A stretch of DNA of 32,110 bases from Alectoria sarmentosa (GCA_009733775.1 WOGZ01000354.1:1-32110); one strand, 5' to 3'. Shown: positions 10,385 to 22,085, counted from the first letter of the stretch. Notes: a model not told the origin generated them from the letters alone. Program-made: numbers and translations.

Positions 10385-11888
10385 TTTGGACTTAGGGGTA
10401 GGGGTATGGATATTGGAGACTGTGGAAGCTTGAGGAATGTCTTGCTCTGTATCTTCATTGGCTCCCTCGTACTAAGCCGAGGCAAAGCACCTCATAACCG
10501 AATGCTAAGCAGCCAGGGGGGGAAACACTCGGAGCAGGAAAAGCGTGATTACATTGCCGGGAGCGGTCATTGCCTCCACTTCGGAGGCCGTAGAAAGATA
10601 GGCAGCTGCATCTCGAAATCGCTGTAACACCATGATCGCTTCATGGCGGCAGGCATGAAAGTCTCTCAGTATCAGCTTCACAAGTAGCCACGTTCGGCGA
10701 GCCAACTTGACGATGCTATTGGCAGGATGAGCTCGTTTCGGCTATAATTGTCAGTGAAGTAGTCAATGGGAAGCGTGGACTGCATTTCAAACCTGTCTGC
10801 GAAGTATAGTCAGTTGAGAAAGTATGGACCGCATTCAATACTGGTCAGCAACCTAGTATATCGAGGTCTGGACTTGCCCCCATACATGTCAGCAAAATGG
10901 CACCTTAAAAAATCTAGACTGGACTATACATTCTGATAGACAATAATTGAGACCAGAAAAAAAGGTACGCGCCAACTCACATGTGAGCACCGAAGTAACG
11001 CGCTAGTCCGCAATCATCCACATCCAAATCCCCCTCCTACTAGCTCCAACGCTCACGAAACGCAAATGATCCTTCCCTACTGGAAGACTTCGTACGAGAG
11101 AAACCAAACAATGTCCTTTCTGCTGCACCTACGAGTATAACAGGAAACTGCCTACCAGCTTCTGCAAAGCCGAGGTCTCTCTGCTTCTGGAACCTTTTTT
11201 GTAGTCTATCTTCGATGGGACTTTGGGGTGGAAAGCAGCTAAGAGGGGTTGAAGAAGATACTGAGGTTATTGTAGGGAGGGAGGATTGGATACTATCCTC
11301 GGAGAAATAAAATAGCTAGTTATGATCCTGCCACGCACTTGGCTCGCTTAAAGCACCGCACCAATCAATGGGCCGAGTCGGTTGGTCCTGGGGAAGGAGG
11401 GAAGAGACAGAAGAACAACGTCATGGCAAAGCACAACCTCGGCAGTATCGAGCTGAGCATGAATCCATTTGCACTGGCTGTCCATTTATATAGCAGAAGC
11501 TGGGCAAAGAATTGATATCACGCAGGCGCGAGGTAGAATAGATGCAAGGACGGCCTCGTTCTCCAAGACTTACAACTTCCACATGGACAATCAGTAAGAC
11601 TGATCCTTTCGCTACCTAGGTGCTCTAATGAATGAGAAGAGGCCAGACCTTGCACGTCTTGTATTTCCAAGCCTACCAATCGCAAAATAAAATCACGTCA
11701 TGCATCAATCAAATTGCGTCTGCGCGTATCGCGTGCCATCTTCGATCCTCTGTCCGTGTTCCAATAAGTACTCAACTACAGAAAGGCAATCTCGCGTCTG
11801 CAGAAAGTGTGTACTTTAGTTTCTTGCCGCTGTGGCTGGCGAGCGAATGGGTCGCACCGTCCCGTCAGTCAGTCCAAAGTAGTCTGCA
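10385..11888. other. Stretch without a confident gene
   Basis: A minus-strand frame at 10505-10705 (66 codons, Ala/Leu/Arg-rich) and a plus-strand frame at 11632-11895 have no support beyond openness. A degenerate tandem repeat lies at 10756-10849 (listed). The right end is the promoter of the secreted-protein gene. Confidence 0.35.
10756..10849. repeat. Degenerate two-unit tandem repeat
   Basis: Units 10756-10800 and 10801-10849 both start GAAGTA and share AGTCA, GGAC-GCATT and GTC-GC blocks in the same order, with several substitutions and small indels. It looks like an old local duplication of about 45-49 bp. Confidence 0.5.
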
Positions 11889-11890
11889 AC

Positions 11891-11898
11891 TATAAAAG
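11891..11898 (+). promoter_or_regulatory. TATA box of the secreted-protein gene
   Basis: TATAAAAG lies 60 bp upstream of the start codon at 11951. Position and sequence fit a fungal core promoter for a strongly or conditionally expressed gene. Confidence 0.6.
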
Positions 11899-11950
11899 GG
11901 ATTTGGCCTGCCATGGTGTTACACCTCGGAATTACGGTCTGCTTGCTTAG

Positions 11951-12872
11951 ATGTCGAAAATGCTCGCAATGAGTCTTGGCCTTTTGCTGTCGGTCCTATC
12001 GACATTGGCTTCTTGCACGAATAGCGATTTAGAGTATGTATAGCACATTCCGATAAGGAGCTGGCGCGCCTCTTCCAGCATCCAAACCTGGCCTGTTATC
12101 ATGATGGTCACTAGAATAGAGCAATATGCTAACACTCGTCCTTTGCAGCGTCTTCTCCCCTATCCAAGTTACAATCGTCTCCTCCAACGGCACCGACTTA
12201 TCGTCCTCCATCCCCATCTTCCACGCCCACACCTCTCTCTCCACTTTCCAAAAACGCTCCTCCAGCTCCGTCCCCGTCAGCGGATGTTTCGTTAGCGGCA
12301 AGTACACATCCGAGTCCTGGTGTCGACACGAAGACTCACCCCGAGATTTCGAAACTTATTGCACCGAGCCACCGCAAGACGGCCGGACGAACCCTCCACA
12401 AGCAACGTTTATCAGCCAAGGCAAATGCGCAAGTGGTGAGATATGCGTTGGAAGTGACGCTGGGAACAATGATGGTACGCTGCGCCGGGCTTACTGTGTT
12501 TCCACGAACCATTTCGTGCAGATAGGCCACACGCCGTCAGATGGAAATCGGCAGAACCTTGCTTCTTCAGGGGTGGTCACGGCAAGTTTTAACGCCGCTC
12601 TTCACAACAAAAATGGGAGCCGCTCAGCAGTTGAAGCGGTGGTCACGAGCGTGAACAAATTGACGAGCTTGTATGCAGCCAGTGTAGTGATGCAAGCACA
12701 GGCGTACAACGGCGTGTGGCGCACGGTGGCTGATGGGTACAATGACTGCATCAGATGCTCGAGCGTGAGTCTGGCCCCGTTTCCAGTGACGGCGCAGAGG
12801 GTTAAGGTGGATGTTGTGATGCCGAACTACACCCCGACGGGTTTGCTTTGGTTGGCTTCCTATTCGTACTAG
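11951..12872 (+). CDS. Secreted cysteine-containing protein, effector-like, 2 exons
   Basis: Spliced protein of 268 residues. Exon 1 is 11951-12033; the intron is 12034-12148 (115 bp, GTATGT donor, GCTAAC branch, TTTGCAG acceptor, phase 2); exon 2 is 12149-12872. Residues 1-20 form a classic signal peptide: a short polar start, then LGLLLSVLSTLA, with likely cleavage near residue 20-22. The mature part has eight cysteines after C22, most of them in the first half (GCF, WCR, YCT, KCA, ICV, YCV), plus the pair DCIRC in the second half. That pattern suggests disulphide bonding in the extracellular space. The second half is rich in Val/Ala/Ser and looks beta-structured. There are no transmembrane helix, GPI signal or catalytic motifs. 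I do not recognise the family. An effector-like or cell-surface role is inference from secretion, cysteines and the nearby A+T-rich compartment. Confidence 0.82.
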
Positions 12873-13649
12873 TTGCTGTGGTCTCCAAGGTTGCTACAGT
12901 CAAAAGTCGAGAGGTAGCATCGTTCATATTAAACTATTGTCGAAACAATTCCCCAGGCATTGGCTTTGATGCTACTTCCTTGTGCGGCGTCGACGCGAAA
13001 CGGACATGAAGGGCATCATTTGCCTTCTTTGCCTCAAATATATGAAATCCGCCAACAGTGAAATATTTCGTTTTGGTATATTTGTTCGCTATCAGCTTCT
13101 ATCAGCATTCGCATGTCCTAGCTCCCTAATCACTGGTACCGTAAACGGAATGTTAGGAGTGGATAGAGCCAACATGGTGCCGGTCAAATTTTGTAGTCTA
13201 CTGCAGTGCCTTTGATGGTTTTTGCTTCGAGTTTGGGTATCATACTCAGAAATGTTGGCTTTTGCAATGGAGATCGCTTCGAAAGTGGACATTGAGGAAC
13301 CAGACAATTCCTTATTGCTGTTGTCTCGGCTGTATGTTAAGTATTTGTATCGTTTGGAGAAGGCAGGGCTGGAAACAGGGTGAACGAGCAAGCAAACTAT
13401 GGTTCTGGTTGATCACGTGAGGGCGGCGTGATGTAATTAGTTTCGTGCAGCATCGTAAGATACACAGCCACTAGAGTCGCACGAGTTTGTCGACCTTGAT
13501 TAGGACATGTTGAATAGGAGGAGTATTTTTTGAAAGCGCCACTAGCTTCACTGTGGCTACCCGGTGATCGTGAGTCTTGGCAACCTCTTAGTACAACGGT
13601 ACCATCACCGACCTTCTATTTCAATCCTTCGACACTAGCCATCCTCGGG
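12873..13649. other. Intergenic stretch
   Basis: Between the secreted-protein gene and cyclin H. It holds a TCACGTGA palindrome at 13413-13420 (listed) and two weak opposing frames (12982-13215 plus, 13092-13391 minus) without domain pattern. The open frame upstream of the cyclin start, 13530-13649, is more likely leader than coding. Confidence 0.4.
13413..13420. promoter_or_regulatory. Palindromic CACGTG site upstream of cyclin H
   Basis: TCACGTGA is an 8-bp palindrome with the bHLH core, 230-237 bp upstream of ATG 13650. The distance matches that of the 3047-3056 site from the thioesterase-like start. Use as a binding site is inference. Confidence 0.3.
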
Positions 13650-14906
13650 ATGTCTCAAATGACTGAAGATGACATCTATCGTACATCTACACAATATAGG
13701 CTATGGTCATTTACTCGAGAGTCCCTCGCATCGCTTCGCTCTACTACGAATGCCTCTGCTGCTGATGGCGTGCGAGCTGCAATCCGAAGCCAGCGTACTG
13801 GTCAAGCTGGATCCGGCACTGCAAGAGAAGGAAGCAATCAGAAGCCTCCAGACCCTTCCAAAGAGGTCGACTGCCTCACGGTGGAGGAGGAGCAAAAGCT
13901 GGTGGGGTTCTACTGCGTCAAGGCAATGCAGTTTGCGGACTTCTGTGAATTCCCTACCAATGTAAAGGTAGTCAAAACTCATAATACTGGCTTTTTAGTT
14001 TATTAGAGATCTTACTAAAAGCATCAGGCTACGGCGGTACAATACCTCAAGCGCTTCTACCTCTCCAACTCCCCCATGACCTACCACCCTAAAGAGATGA
14101 TGGCAGCCGCCCTCTTCCTATCTACTAAGACCGAAAATCATTACACATCACTCAGAAGCTTTGCTTCTAAGCTTCCGAAGACTACACCAGAAAGTGTCGT
14201 CGCGCCCGAATTCCTATTGACCCAAGGTCTCCGATTTACCTTTGACGTGCGACATCCACACAGGGGCCTGGAAGGAGGGGTCATGGAGCTGCTTGCTTTA
14301 GCACACGGAAAGGGACAGGCTGGTCCAGAGAGCACACGTTCATCGGAACAAGTTCAGAAAGAGATGGTGGATATTCAACCAGCGAAGGAAAGCAGCAAGA
14401 AATCAAGATCCGCCGATGACGTAGTTCGACGCATACAGGCGGCTCACGGCAAGGCCAAGGAGGTTGGAAAGAGCTCGGCTCTCCTCACAGACGCCTACTT
14501 CCTCTATACGCCCTCTCAGATCTGGCTATCCTCTCTCTTCCTCGCCGACGAGCCTCTCACCCGCTTCTACATCGATACCAAGATCCCTAAGCCATCCACC
14601 CTCAAAATGAAGCTCATCACTACCTTGCAGGCCTGTGCCAAAAATCTCGGCTCCTCCGCCTCCGCCAAACCCGGAGAAGCAGAGATAAAGGCTTTAACGA
14701 AGATAGACAAGAAGCTCTTCAAATGCCGGAACCCAGAGAAGGTCGATCTCGTCGGTATCAACAAGGCGCAAAAGAGAGATTCGGAAGATACAGGAGATAA
14801 CGGATTGGACGAAAAGGTCATTAAGAAGAGGAAGATGGAGAGGGAAAAGTCGGAGAAAGAGGCAGAGGATATTTTTGGGCCGAGCTTGGCAAAAGAACCC
14901 AAGTGA
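13650..14906 (+). CDS. CCL1: Cyclin H / Ccl1, TFIIH-associated kinase cyclin, 2 exons
   Basis: Spliced protein of 398 residues. Exon 1 is 13650-13967 (106 codons); the intron is 13968-14027 (60 bp, GTAGTC donor, CATCAG acceptor, phase 0); exon 2 is 14028-14906. The N-terminal STQYRLWSF matches the start of cyclin H proteins. The first cyclin fold spans about residues 75-175, with FCEFPTNVKATAVQYLKRFY across the splice and SPMTYHPKEMMAAALFLSTK after it. The second fold contains TDAYFLYTPSQIWLSSLFLA and is preceded by a long charged insert (about 200-260). The C-terminal tail is Lys/Glu-rich (KRKMEREKSEKEAED). In other fungi this cyclin activates Kin28/CDK7 in TFIIH, which phosphorylates the RNA polymerase II C-terminal domain; it acts in the nucleus. 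The in-frame upstream ATG at 13530 adds 40 residues unlike the family, so 13650 is preferred. Confidence 0.9.
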
Positions 14907-15878
14907 GCACGCTGTGATCCACTCCAGGGATAACACTTCTCGTTTGGGGTATCGTCGACTGCTGCACGATTGCTTCGACGAACTTCCGTTCTTTAGCTAT
15001 CATGCAAAATTTGCGCAGAACCTTGTTGCCATAAATGCTGGAATTTCTACTCCATGACGACCCCGAACTGACGCCAATAATCACACCCTTCATGTCGGCC
15101 TCTAAACTAGGATGTGTTACAATGATTAGTAATGGTTGCAATATATATCTGGCTATGTGCAGTGGAAAATCGGCGTGAGATTCCCTGCGTCCGAGCCGGG
15201 ATATCTTTAACAACCAATGGCAGTTGATCGCGATATGCACGCTTACAATTAGCATACATTGTTTCGATTGTGAAATGATTTAAGCCAACTCATGCTGCAG
15301 CCATCCACATTCAGAGAGGAGTCCTGCAACTCATCTTTCGGGACTTATCGACCAACAGCAAGGCTGGCAAGGCAGTAACGGCCATTGCAGAACCTGATTT
15401 TAGGGATCTGCGTCCCTCGTATGCTGGAGTCACCAGTCGCGAGCTTCAGATTCGACTCATGGGGTGAAGCGCTTCGAGATAGCTGTGTGATTTACGGCCC
15501 CTTTCACATCCAGGTGTGGATGAACAACCAGGCAACAGGATGGAAGAGTAACTTCAGTTCAAATGATAGAGATTTCTTGATTAGAGACGATTTTGTTGGC
15601 TGGACATATCCGTGAGTCAACAAGGCTGTAGGGCGCTAGTGAAAACCTTTCAGGCAACGAGTGCCCCACTAAGAGCAAGGCTATCATCTGAGAATTCACA
15701 GAACTCCATATATACTCTGCACTGCCCCCCTTATGTTCTAATCTTTTTATATTTGACCATCCGAGATCATCACAGTCCATTTGATTTGTTGAATCACTTC
15801 CTTTCTTCTTACTCAAGGACATTCTCCAGATAGTCCCCCAGTCAAGCCACTTTTTCCTACTTACGCGCAACCAGCACT
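14907..15878. other. Stretch without a confident gene
   Basis: Between cyclin H and the AAA+ ATPase. A plus-strand frame at 15385-15615 and a minus-strand frame at 14821-15255 have no recognisable motifs. The last 150 bp are pyrimidine-rich and probably the ATPase promoter. Confidence 0.4.
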
Positions 15879-18038
15879 ATGACTCTGCTTGAGTCCTCAC
15901 CTGTTTCGGTAGTGAAAGACGCTGCCGTCAGCCTGGTCAATAGGACGACCAATGGCAATGAGGACTCTTCGGATGTCAAGCCAGGAATGATTACTGATGT
16001 GAAAAACCTGTACCAATCCAAGCCTGACGATCGAGGCAAGACAACTTGGGTTGACAAGTACCCTGACGACCTTGAAGAGGCTGCAGAAAATGCAGAGAGT
16101 GCACGGTATGCTCTCCTCATCCGCAACAGCAAGTGCTACGACGGCCGAAAGAAGCTGCAGATCGACTCTATCGTCATTCAGTCTCCTCTTCTCAAGCAAG
16201 CTCTCAGCTCAGTCCTCAAAGACTACCCCGGCATCACAACTGCCCTGGACCGTTTGACTTTCAAAGCGCCCTTTCAGGCATTCATTCACCGCTGGAAGTA
16301 CTTAATTGGAGCCTTGGAATCTGAGCAGGACCCCGAGACGAAAGATCATTTGGGACTCCTACATCGTATTCTTGAGTCCGAGCTCAGAGACGATCTTAAG
16401 GCAAGAGATGACTTTATTCTTAACGGTGTTATCACTTATAGTACCATATGGATGATCTTCGAGCCCGGCACCATTGTTTTCACTGTGAAAGACGGACAGA
16501 ATTGCGCTGCCACATTCAACAATGGCAGTTTCCAGGAGACCAATCGTGGCAACCGTTACGCCCTCAGCTGCCAGATCGTTGACTGGGACGGCGAAAAATT
16601 TGGTCTGGGTAGGGCACAGTTCTACGTGTCGGAATTTGAGGGCACTACCAAAATTACGATGCTCTCCGCCTACCCTCTTGAGTACCATCCAAATTTGGTC
16701 AAGGTCAAGGAGGCACTCGTTCAAAGAGGTAAAGCGTTTGAAGAGCTCAGTGGTTACCACTACAAGAACTATCAGGGGATCGCTATCGGTGAGGGTATAT
16801 GGGGTCCTGTTAAGTATAATGTAAGTCCTTGCATTCACGCTCTTATTCGTTCTAAACCTCATTAATGTATCTATTACAGGTTGACAGCCGCATCATCATC
16901 GATACCTATGCTTGGAATCGCTTCAATCCCAACAAGCAGGTCAATCTGGCGAATTTGACCAGCCCCATCAAGAAAGCTCGCTCGGTTGATTCCGAAGAGT
17001 ACGACGAAGATTGCGAGGATGGCGAAGACTGTGAAGACTGGAGGGACAATGAGGAGTCTGAGATCGACGAGAATGTCGCCCCATGGGAGGAGAGCACCCA
17101 AACATCATTGACAATTGATCAATTGCTTTTATGCAGTGCCTCATTGAAAGGCTATTCTCTGAAGAACAAGAAATGGCTCACCTTCACCGTCGGCTCTGTC
17201 TTGGACATCGAGTATAACGAGAGCGCCTTCGAGAGCCTTGTCCTCCCTGAAGACCATAAGGAGCTCATCCTCGCTCTAGCCGAGAGCCAGGTCCAGCATA
17301 AGGATAGCTTTGACGATGTGATCCAAGGCAAAGGCAAAGGCATGATCATGCTGTTGTCTGGGCCCCCAGGTGTTGGCAAAACGCTGACTGCAGAGTCCAG
17401 TGAGTGATGTCTTCATCTGTCTCCTGTGACATGTCAAGGTATAAGACTGACTATGACTCCAAGTCGCCGAGACAATGCGCGCACCTCTCTATATAATGAG
17501 CGCCGGTGATCTTGGCCTCAATTCGAACCAGGTCGAATCTTCGCTTTCCAATGTACTAGAGATGGCTAGTAAATGGAATGCCGTCCTACTCCTCGACGAA
17601 GCGGACGTCTTCCTCGAACAGCGCAGCTCGCACGATGTGGAGCGGAACAAACTCGTCTCCATCTTCCTCCGCATCCTGGAATACTACGAAGGCATCCTCT
17701 TCCTCACCACCAACCGCGTCGACAACATCGATGCCGCCTTCCAATCGCGTATCCACATCAGCATGCAGTATGGCGAGCTCAGCAAGTCGTCACGCAGACA
17801 TGTGTGGGTCAACTTCCTCAATGCCTCCTCAAAGGGCAAAAAACATACCCTCAGTGACGACGATCTGGATAAATTGGCCGGGTACAAGATGAATGGCCGT
17901 GAGATCAAGAACGCGCTCAAGACTGCGCAACTGCTGGCTAGTAAGAAGGGCAGGGGACTGGGATATGAGCATGTGGAAAGTGTGTTAGCTATTGAGCGGA
18001 CGCATGTGGGTGATCAGGCGCAGCTGACTGGGCACTGA
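15879..18038 (+). CDS. Fungal AAA+ ATPase with N-terminal DUF7025-type domain, 3 exons
   Basis: Spliced protein of 678 residues. Exon 1 is 15879-16820; intron 1 is 16821-16879 (59 bp, GTAAGT donor, TTACAG acceptor, phase 0); exon 2 is 16880-17399; intron 2 is 17400-17463 (64 bp, GTGAGT donor, phase 1); exon 3 is 17464-18038. Residues about 130-330 form the conserved N-terminal module of this family (I believe DUF7025), with FIHRWKYLIGALE and EGIWGPVKYNVDSRIIIDTY. An acidic patch follows at about 350-385. The AAA+ domain has Walker A GPPGVGKT (475-482), Walker B LLLDEADVFLEQR (529-541), sensor 1 TTN (569-571) and an arginine-finger candidate R583 in FQSRIH. The C-terminal lid is about 600-665, including GREIKNALKTAQLLA. 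Such ATPases are abundant in Pezizomycotina and relate to Bcs1-like and FtsH-like AAA proteins, but their substrates are mostly unknown. All catalytic residues are present, so it is likely active. Confidence 0.9.
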
Positions 18039-18737
18039 GAGGCGACCTCATCCCGGGCTTGCTCCCTGGCGCAGCTGCACAGCGACAACAAGGGCTCTCT
18101 CACATTGAAGTCCATACAAGAATTCGGGTAGTGAGGTACGACATAGGATAGTCTGAAAGAAGAGAAATTGAGGGATTCCCTTGATGTAGTGGAACTATGT
18201 AGCTATCTAATTAAGTATGAGTGGCCATGGCCCCGTCCCTTGACTACTTACTCTCCTCATATCACCCATCCCCAATTCCGCATCTCTCTTAGCATGTCCA
18301 TTCCGAGTCCCCACCCCATTCAATGACCAGCGTGACAACCGACCTTCTCCGTCAAATCAACCGTGCCCTTGCTTGCTTCTCTCATGCGAACGAGCTGCAA
18401 CACCGCACCAAGACGCCTTGCGGATTGGTCCTGCGAATAAGACTACCATGCTCCGTGAGCAATATCTCGATGCTAGCCTACCGCAACCTCTCATCAAACT
18501 TCGCGCCCTAGTTGGTACCTCATGCCAAAACCTCAAATTCAAATTCCAGTAGCCAGCCGGCGCTACATATTTATGTTTCCGAGAGATTCATTGCCTCGCT
18601 GGGATCGCTGTCGTAGTTCCGAAGCCTTGCCGCGAGACATATGCCATGGCGATGGACTGCTTGAGCCGCCTGAGTGATCTGAACTCGTCCGAGCTAAAAC
18701 TCGATTCTGTCGCAACGCTCCTCGAAAGTGTGATCCC
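18039..18737. other. Stretch without a confident gene
   Basis: Starts with the ATPase 3' region. Short frames at 18323-18511 (plus) and 18563-18844 (minus) show no family motif; the latter lies opposite the SAT4-like remnant and is probably its shadow. Confidence 0.4.
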
Positions 18738-18937
18738 ATGATCATCGCTAAGGGGCTAGGGGCTGAAATCCTGCTGGTGTTAACGACAGCTGGTGTTTTC
18801 CTTCGACTACAACGCCGAGGATTTGTGAAACCAAAATATTCCATGGATGGCTCGGCTTATTTTTCGGGAGCATGATGCTCCTTGTAGGTCTAACAATCAT
18901 AAATCACACCTCCGCAAGCGAGCAAGGACGCCCATGA
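18738..18937 (+). pseudogene. Broken N-terminal piece of a fungal rhodopsin/SAT4-type membrane protein
   Basis: The first frame (18738-18875) reads AKGLGAEILLVLTTAGVFLR, LQRR, then GFVKPKYSMDG and stops at TGA 18873. The adjoining frame (18869-18937) reads SMMLLVGLTIINHTSASEQG and stops at 18935. Together they match the first two transmembrane helices and the intervening (R)xxKPKYSxDD loop of the fungal seven-helix integral membrane proteins annotated as rhodopsin-domain or SAT4-type. The frame changes just after the loop and the other five helices are absent, so this is a truncated, frameshifted remnant. It lies about 320 bp from the A+T-rich boundary, consistent with decay or loss at the edge of the repeat compartment. 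Confidence 0.6.
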
Positions 18938-19254
18938 TGAAACGCGTGTTTGATATCTTCTACACAAGACTAAAACCCTACCTGCTTAAGAAAATGCTGG
19001 CATTGACCAGGCCTAATTGTATTTATTGTTAATGTCGAGTGCCGGAAGCGTGGGGCTAATAAAGCTTCTCGGAAGAGGCTGTGCGGAGGCTAAGGAGTGG
19101 CTGTGGAGCATGAGTTGATTACGCAGCCTCGAGTCAAAATCGAGCTGACAAGACTTGTCATAAATAGGGGCCTTCTTGCAAGTTGCATGCATTGCAAGCT
19201 AACCGCATTGGGATTACAATTTGCATGCAATGGTGAGAAGCGCAATTTGCACTA
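18938..19254. other. Transition to the A+T-rich compartment
   Basis: Still balanced in composition. It contains the dyad TGACAAG-A-CTTGTCA (19146-19160) and two nearby TTGCATGCA motifs (around 19178 and 19220) just before composition changes. No gene is seen. Confidence 0.5.
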
Positions 19255-20112
19255 AAATTTCTATTATATTTAAAGCTATCATGAGATTAAAAACAATAAA
19301 AAACATGATTAAATAATTTCTTTAATAACTTATTTCGCAATATCTTTTATATTTTGATCGTGATTCTCTTTATCTTTCGCATTAGCAAATTCATTATCAC
19401 ACTTATTTTATAATATCAAATTTTTCAAAATAGTTAATTTTTCGTTTAAAATTAAAACATTATGCGTGTAAGATAATTTCTTTCTTATAAATTTATTTGA
19501 TTTATTTAAAATACGCTCATTAATGTAAATGAATAATAAACGATTTAAATTAATTTATCGAAGATCATTTCGAATTTTTATAAGAATTAAATTTTGAATA
19601 AATTATGCACGCTTTTTTAAAATTGAATTGCTTAATATTTATATTAAACGATTAATTAATTAATTAAATGTAAAGTAAAATATAATTATAATATTTTAAA
19701 ATATAACTAAATCATTTATATATATTTATACGAAATTTTTATATGAGAAGAATATTTTATACTGGTTTCGAAATGTTTAAAAATCTTTTATATAAATAAT
19801 TATTTGATTTAAAAGAGCGTATTGTTAAAAGAATACAATTATAATAAAGTCGAATATAGTTTCGAAAGTTTATCTCATTAATGTAATATCATAATTATTT
19901 GAAATTAAAAAATTTATAATCATATATAATGAAGTTATTTGTTTAAAAAATCGATCGTCTCGTATAATTTTAATAATATGTGATAATTAATAATATTTCG
20001 TATTATATTTCGTAATAAACTTTATAAGAAATTGTTTAATTAACATTCAATTATTAATAACTCGATATAATAAATAATTGTTAGTTTTCGAAAGATGTTA
20101 AATTTTATAAAT

Positions 20113-20300
20113 GTGTTATAAGCGTACTTTATTTAGCTTTATTATTTATTTAATTTTATCGAATTTATCGACTTTAGCGTGATTTTACGATTTATATATA
20201 AATCTTTTTCTCTTTTATATAATCTTCTCTTTTTAAACTTATTATCTTCATTATATACATTTATATAATCTTAAATTTTATATTAATTTTGACATTATAA
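20113..20300 (+). repeat. LTR-like repeat copy A
   Basis: Aligns by eye with copies B (24,730) and C (27,598) in the same orientation. Shared order of blocks: TGTTATAAGCGTACTTTATT, CTTTAGCGTGATTTTACGAT, a TATATATAAA TATA-box-like block followed by CTTTTTCTC, TTATATAATCTT, and an end block TATTAATTTTGACATTATAA. A TATA motif followed by a pyrimidine run suggests the promoter (U3/R) part of an LTR. True ends were not found. Confidence 0.6.
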
Positions 20301-21299
20301 TAAATCTCTTTTATATTTTCGACGAAGAAAATATATAAGTTTTTTATTTGCTCGAAATAAGCGATCGAGTCTAATAAAAAACACGTTGAATTTTTCTATT
20401 ATATAAACATTTCACATTCAAAAAATATTTATATCGTAACCTACATCGTTCGAAAAAATATATATTACATTATTTACATTTTCAATAGCATTTTAAACGA
20501 ATAAGAAACGAATATTTTAAACTATTTCAAAAAAGTCGCTCTTCGCTTCGCTCTTCAACTCGTTTTATTTCGCTTCGAAATTTCTTTATAATCACATAAT
20601 TAATTATTTTATCAAATTAAATTTATTCGAAAGAATATATATTAAAGTATTTACGTTCTTTATCACATTTGATTTCATTAAAAAATAAGTCTTTTACATC
20701 AAATATAAGAAACTCTTTTTCGCTCGCATTTTTCAACATTATATTCATTCAACTTTATCGTTATCTTATTAATATTCGACGAAGTTTAATGTTATTAAAA
20801 GAATAATATTTAAAATACTCATATTTTTTATAGCGACTCGATTAATTCAAAAACGAGCCTGCTGTCGTTTTTATAAAAAAACACATTTTTAATATTAAAA
20901 TAATGAGATAATAGCATCTGCCTTCGCTGCAAAAAGTAAAACGTTTTATGATTTTAATTTAATAAAATTCAATCTTGTTGAAAGTATTATTTTTAACACT
21001 TTACTCGAAAATATCGAATTTTTTATATAACACATTATGAATTTTCTTTAACAATTTATATTAACATTAAAATACGTTTTTTTATAATAATGATTATTTA
21101 TATATCGTAATCAGCTTTATCTTATATACGAAGATTTATATACTCGCTATTTATCTTTTAATTCGTCACGATTACGTATATTATATGTATAACGCTCTCT
21201 TTTTACTAAAAATCTTTATTAACAATTTCAACAATAAAAAAATAAATCGAAGAATCAATCTTCAAATCAGAAGTTATAAAATCAAAAAATATTTAATAA

Positions 21300-22085
21300 T
21301 ATTACATTTTCTTCTTCGTCTTCGCTACGAGATCTTAAAACGCTGAAAATATATCGATTTTCCAAAACACATAAACTTAAAACACATAAATCATCTTTAT
21401 TATTTTCATCACGATTTAAGTAATTAATTAAATTAATACTTAATTTTAAATTATCAAATTCGTCTATTTTCAATGATATTAATAAATTCAAATTCGAGAA
21501 CTGAAAATTACGTATTTAAGATAAACTTAATTTTAATAAAGATTATTATTTTATCGATGCATTTCAGATTAATTACGTGATATTATAATTTAATAAAAAG
21601 ATTAACGAGCACATAATGCATAAACGTCGAAACGCAATTACGAATTCATATTTTTCGATTAACGACGTTTTGAATTAATTCAACGATTTTTATAAAATAT
21701 TATTATATATCGAATATAAAATAAATTAATATATTTGCGAGAATCTCAAATAAAGAATTAAATAGTTATTTTCGAAGTTTTATATAAATTTTATAAAATA
21801 TATCGCTGATGATTAATTATAAAAACGTTAATTAATAAGATATTTAAAAGATAATATTATTAAACGATTATGAAAAACATATATAATAATGAATATTAAA
21901 CGAGATTAAACATTTTCGTAGCATAAAAAATATTTAACACGAATTAATTTTTATTAACGACTTAATTTAAAGAAAAAGATTATCAAAAAGACGAATATAT
22001 TCGCTAAACAATACGCTAAAACAAAATTTAAAACTGCATATAAAAATCGTGATAAGTACGTTATCATTTCTCGCCCTGATTCAAA
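21300..22085 (+). pseudogene. Decayed Ty3/gypsy gag (gag1)
   Basis: One continuous plus-strand frame, interrupted only by RIP-type stops, reads as a fungal Ty3 Gag: KLSNSSIFNDINKFKFEN, KLRI-stop-DKLNFNKDYYFIDA, FQINYVIL, KINEHIMHKRRNAITNSYFS, INDVLN, LFSKFYINFIKYIADD, KYLTRINFY. This follows the usual order of the family: target segment, W-K-x-I, a DxYP-like patch, YVxSRL, then the capsid C-terminal part. Tryptophan codons appear as TGA/TAA. It ends near SRPDSKKY at about 22,085 and no protease or RT follows in place. Confidence 0.7.

Noticed and set aside
13530..13649. 40-residue N-terminal extension of cyclin H
   Set aside because: Unlike the family, whose N-terminal motif (SQ/STQ..W.F) starts shortly after ATG 13650.
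16051..17892. Several 60-167 codon frames on both strands inside the AAA+ ATPase gene
   Set aside because: Shadows of a gene with all AAA+ motifs in order.
21282..21491. 69-codon minus-strand frame in the A+T region
   Set aside because: Lies opposite the start of gag1, which reads as Gag on the plus strand.
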